From a virus: DNA of 64,000 nucleotides. The stretch lies in the IMG/VR virus record IMGVR_UViG_3300032401_000690, positions 1 to 64,000 of that record. One strand, written 5' to 3'. Within the stretch, counting starts at the first letter, position 1; each line of letters begins with the position of its first letter. Position numbers and translations under genes: made by a program. The notes under the pieces are model-generated. The model searched no databases. It worked only from the letters and a program-made list of their open reading frames with translations, and was not told the origin of the DNA. Below are positions 60,960 through 64,000 of the stretch, piece by piece.

Positions 60960-63089
60960 ATGCCTATAATAACAGTATCAAATACAGGAGGAAATTGGAA
61001 CGCAGGAACAACTTGGGTTGGTGGGGTAGTTCCTAGTGCTACATTAGATACTGTGGCATTTACATCTACATCGGGACAATTAACAGTTAACGTTCCATCA
61101 ACTTGTATTGGGATAAGATTTACCAACTATGTAAATACAATTACATTTACAACTACACTTACTATAAATGGTCCAATAAATCTAGGTACGGGTGGATATA
61201 CACAAGCAGGTGCAAGTGGATTAATAGCAGGTGCAACATCAACATTAACATCGGGAGGAGTAACTTGGTCTAGATTATTTACATTTGCGGGTGCATCCCA
61301 AACTTTTACATTAGCAGATAACTGGACGATAAGTGGGAATATAACAATAAATGGTACAACATCAGTTATTATAAATGGTAATACTTTAAATATTGGTGGT
61401 AACTTAACCCAAACCACAACTGCAATTGTTTCAGGAACAACGGCATTCAACTTTAACGGTACAGGCACTTGGAGTAATTCAAGTACTGGATCAATTAGAA
61501 ATAATACCACAATAAACACTACAGGTACTTTAACTATAGGAACCAATGTTTATTACGATACAGGTACATTAACTAGAACATCTGGAACTGTAATAACCAC
61601 AGGTTCAACATTAAATATTGGAGCCGCAACAACATTAACTACTAATGGTATTACTTGGAATAATATTAATACAACCACAGGAGTAGTTATAACATTAGGA
61701 AGTAACTTAACTTTAACAGGAACATTAAGTTTAGGAAATGGTGTAACAAGTTTTACTTTAGGTGGATTTAATTTAATAAGTACAAATGCTAATTTAACTA
61801 TGTTGGGAGTAAATGCAATTTTTACAATGCCAGCAAATCAAACGTTTAAATCATTAACTATAACAGGTACAAATGCAACTCTGAATGCAAATACTTTAAC
61901 TATAACAGGAAATCTCACAATTAATGCTGGTGTATCTGGAACAACTACAATAGTTTATGGTGGTACTGGTACTTGGACTGCTTTAAATACTACTTCTTTA
62001 ATAAGTAATATTCTAACTATTAACACACCAGGAACACTTACTATTTCGGGAATAGTTTATAAACAATTAGGACTTTTTACTTATACGACTGGAACAATTA
62101 TAGACACAACGGGTACTGTATCTGTGCAATCAATAACTTTAAACTTATCAGGATTTACATTCAGAAAATTACTTGTAAATAATACAATTACTTTAACGAG
62201 TAATATCAACGCAACTACTTTTGGTACTTGGGGTGCTAATGTAATAACCTTTACATTAGGTGCTTTTTCACTTAATTTTACAAATCTTGAATTGGGTAAT
62301 ACAGGTATAACCACATTACCAACCGCTTGGGTATGCCAAAATATAGAATTTGCAAATGGTGGAACTGGTACATTAAATACTAATTCTATTACTATTAACG
62401 GTAATATTTTACAATCATCTATTGGTATTTATGGAGGAACTACAACTTTTACATATGCAGGAACTGGTAGTTGGACATCAACGAGTACAGGATATTTTAG
62501 TAATACGTTTAATATCAACACTGCCGGTACATTAACTTTTATAAGTGGTAATATTGGAGGTGGGACATTTACTTACACATCAGGTACCGTTGTAACTACG
62601 AGTTCAACTTTGACTATTAACGTATCAACAACATTAAATACTAATGGTATTACTTGGAATAATGTAACTTTATCTAATACAGCAATATATACATATACAA
62701 TAAATTCTCCATTTGTTGGGACAGGGACTTTAACCATAGGAACAAGTACATCAACAATATTTGCAGGTACTGCAGGATTTACTTTTGGGATATTAACTAA
62801 TGCATCAACCGTGGCAACATCAGTAACACTTGTTAATGGATTAACATACACCATAACATCATCATTAAATTGTTTTACAACTCGTAATGGGTCTTCATTA
62901 TTATTTACATCTAATCACGCTACATTAACATCTAATTTAATATTTTCTGGGGGTGCTACTTGTAATGTCTTAGCAAATTTTACACGAATAAATGCAAGTG
63001 GTGGAAGACCTATAATGACTTTTAATGGAACATTAGTAGGTTGTTCTAATATTATTGAAAGACACGATTTTGTAACATATGGATATTAA
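60960..63089 (+). CDS. Thr/Asn-rich beta-helix structural protein
   Basis: The 709-residue product begins MPIITVSNTGGNWNAGTTWV and GGVVPSATLDTVAF, the start of a G8-like or polymer-binding beta-helix. It continues with many TLTI/GNLTI-type strands separated by N-T-T-G turns, such as TLTITGNLTINAGVSG. This regular low-complexity sequence is typical of a right-handed beta-solenoid. The C-terminus (HATLTSNLIFSGG...RHDFVTYGY) closes the solenoid. A tail-surface or fibre role is likely from neighbours. Confidence 0.7.
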   Translation: MPIITVSNTGGNWNAGTTWVGGVVPSATLDTVAFTSTSGQLTVNVPSTCIGIRFTNYVNTITFTTTLTINGPINLGTGGYTQAGASGLIAGATSTLTSGGVTWSRLFTFAGASQTFTLADNWTISGNITINGTTSVIINGNTLNIGGNLTQTTTAIVSGTTAFNFNGTGTWSNSSTGSIRNNTTINTTGTLTIGTNVYYDTGTLTRTSGTVITTGSTLNIGAATTLTTNGITWNNINTTTGVVITLGSNLTLTGTLSLGNGVTSFTLGGFNLISTNANLTMLGVNAIFTMPANQTFKSLTITGTNATLNANTLTITGNLTINAGVSGTTTIVYGGTGTWTALNTTSLISNILTINTPGTLTISGIVYKQLGLFTYTTGTIIDTTGTVSVQSITLNLSGFTFRKLLVNNTITLTSNINATTFGTWGANVITFTLGAFSLNFTNLELGNTGITTLPTAWVCQNIEFANGGTGTLNTNSITINGNILQSSIGIYGGTTTFTYAGTGSWTSTSTGYFSNTFNINTAGTLTFISGNIGGGTFTYTSGTVVTTSSTLTINVSTTLNTNGITWNNVTLSNTAIYTYTINSPFVGTGTLTIGTSTSTIFAGTAGFTFGILTNASTVATSVTLVNGLTYTITSSLNCFTTRNGSSLLFTSNHATLTSNLIFSGGATCNVLANFTRINASGGRPIMTFNGTLVGCSNIIERHDFVTYGY

Positions 63090-63099
63090 AATATATGTG

Positions 63100-63230
63100 T
63101 GATTCAACATTCACGTATTTTATGTTTGACCTTAATTTTTTAATAACACAAAATTATGTATATTTTGTTATATAACTTAAAATGTAAATATTTATAACAA
63201 AACAAAATTATGTCAGACATTTTATTGTTG
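63100..63230 (+). pseudogene. Relict of a duplicated fibre-gene junction
   Basis: The stretch resembles, with indels, the end of the 740-residue gene and the start of the 837-residue fibre gene at about 47775-47912. It has a decayed LxxLxxxLITQNY-like end, AATGTAAATATTTATAAC, then ATGTCAGAC as at 47901. The frame stops after a few codons. A 28-nt stretch at 63092-63119 is also repeated at 63346-63375 in the next gene, so the site has seen recombination. Confidence 0.65.
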
Positions 63231-63293
63231 TTGATAATTTTATTGATTTACTTAAAAGATTAACTAATTTATAAGAGTATAGTATAAATTAAA

Positions 63294-64000
63294 ATGCCAC
63301 ACACAATAGAAATAACAGGAGCAACCGGAACACCACCATATTCAGTATATGTGTGTGATTCAACATTCACGTATTGTTATGTAGTAACAGGATCAACAAT
63401 GATCCCCCCAACATTTATCTTTGATGTTCCATCACCATTAGATGTTGCTTCTTCAGTTATTGTTAAAATTGTTGATGCGAATGGTTGTGAAACGTTTGAA
63501 CCATATTCTTGTCCTCCGACACCAACACCAACACCAACAATTACACCAACACCATCATCAACACCAACGGATCTGTGTTATTGTTTAATGGCAGTTAATT
63601 CGTCTATGGTTGCCGGTTCGTTTGATTATATTGATTGTGATGGTGTTTTACAAAAAAATATACCAGTACCAATTGGTGTGACGTATTATGCGTGTGGTTG
63701 GGCACCTACCAATTTGGTTAATGTGAGTGTTGGAATTGGGAACTTATGTTCTTTGAGTAGTTGTGTTCCCCCATTACCAAGTATGTCGGCAACACCTACA
63801 CCTACACCAACACCTACACAAACACCATTACCTGTTGCCTTTGTAAGTCTTTGGAGAACATCAAATACGTCAGCAGGATCAAGTACAAGTACTCAAGTAA
63901 CATTACCGTTAAACTCGTCAGGAACATATAACTTTGTTGTTGATTGGGGTGATGGTGGTCCAACAGACACAATTACCGTTTGGAATGATCTTGCAACAAC
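63294..64000 (+). CDS. Virion protein with Pro-Thr linkers and BspA/PKD-like domain, 3' end outside window
   Basis: The frame is open from ATG 63294 to the window end (235 codons). It starts MPHTIEITGATGTPPYSVYV, a small beta domain like those of other virion proteins. Two TPTPTPT linkers flank a Cys-containing domain (CYCLMAVNSSMVAGSFDYID, CGWAPTNLVNVSVGIG). The last visible part is LWRTSNTSAGSSTSTQVTLP then YNFVVDWGDGG, the start of a BspA-like surface-protein module with the WGDG motif. The C-terminus is not in the window. Confidence 0.7.
   Translation, partial: MPHTIEITGATGTPPYSVYVCDSTFTYCYVVTGSTMIPPTFIFDVPSPLDVASSVIVKIVDANGCETFEPYSCPPTPTPTPTITPTPSSTPTDLCYCLMAVNSSMVAGSFDYIDCDGVLQKNIPVPIGVTYYACGWAPTNLVNVSVGIGNLCSLSSCVPPLPSMSATPTPTPTPTQTPLPVAFVSLWRTSNTSAGSSTSTQVTLPLNSSGTYNFVVDWGDGGPTDTITVWNDLAT

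Noticed and set aside
61127-61546. Minus-strand frames rich in Val/Pro opposite the beta-helix gene, also at 62081-62314 and 62573-62854
   Set aside because: They arise from antisense reading of repeated ACN/ATT codons and have no domain or leader features.
63211-63240. Possible short gene starting ATGTCAGAC
   Set aside because: The frame ends after a few codons. It is better explained as the decayed copy of the fibre start at 47901.
1-64000. tRNA genes
   Set aside because: No cloverleaf with a GTTCRANYC T-arm and CCA-type acceptor was seen by eye. A dedicated tRNA scan would be needed to exclude divergent ones.

Overview
This window is part of the genome of a large, AT-rich, T4-like tailed phage (myovirus) that most likely infects a member of the Bacteroidota. 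The phage assignment rests on the gene order large terminase, portal, prohead protease, acidic scaffold, major capsid protein, together with a gp55-like late sigma factor, a PhoH ATPase, a gp5-like baseplate spike and several tail fibres. The host assignment is an inference from four things: a secreted protein with a type IX secretion (T9SS)-style C-terminus, a DUF4494-like small protein, A-rich leaders without Shine-Dalgarno sequences, and a bS21 protein that resembles Bacteroidota versions.

Layout. 1-9.6 kb (+) is the head module: terminase C-half, portal, two core-like proteins, protease, scaffold and capsid, with a tiny ribosomal protein bS21 gene on the opposite strand. 9.7-13.9 kb holds an HNH homing endonuclease between twin terminators, the T9SS-like secreted protein and small genes. 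12.9-27.9 kb (-) holds small genes, Cys-rich modular virion proteins, baseplate-type proteins, the late sigma factor, two glycosyltransferases, a HAD-like protein and PhoH. 27.9-42.7 kb (-) is a glycan cluster: Gmd, fucosyltransferases of two or three families, a DegT-like protein, acyltransferase, SGNH, FkbM methyltransferase, cupin and other glycosyltransferases. It is interspersed with a dUTPase split in two by an intein, an exonuclease and three homing endonucleases. 42.8-45.5 kb (-) is a small operon with a WYL protein and a LETM1-like protein. 45.6-64 kb (+) encodes fibre and structural proteins. Between them lies a decoration cassette: GNAT, GT8, a TibC-like heptosyltransferase, a GT9-like enzyme, sulfotransferase, APS kinase, nucleotidyltransferase and DUF2061.

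Two essential genes, terminase and dUTPase, are fractured. Each is split by a split intein whose halves flank a separate homing endonuclease gene, and in both the endonuclease stop overlaps the C-intein start by exactly 14 nt. A TATTTATA element lies 9-21 bp before many start codons on both strands and is the likely late promoter read by the gp55-like factor. Several proteins begin with a short basic/hydrophobic peptide ending in (L/I)xE followed by A, S, V or Q. This resembles T4 capsid-targeting peptides cut by the gp21 protease and matches the probable maturation site of the capsid protein.
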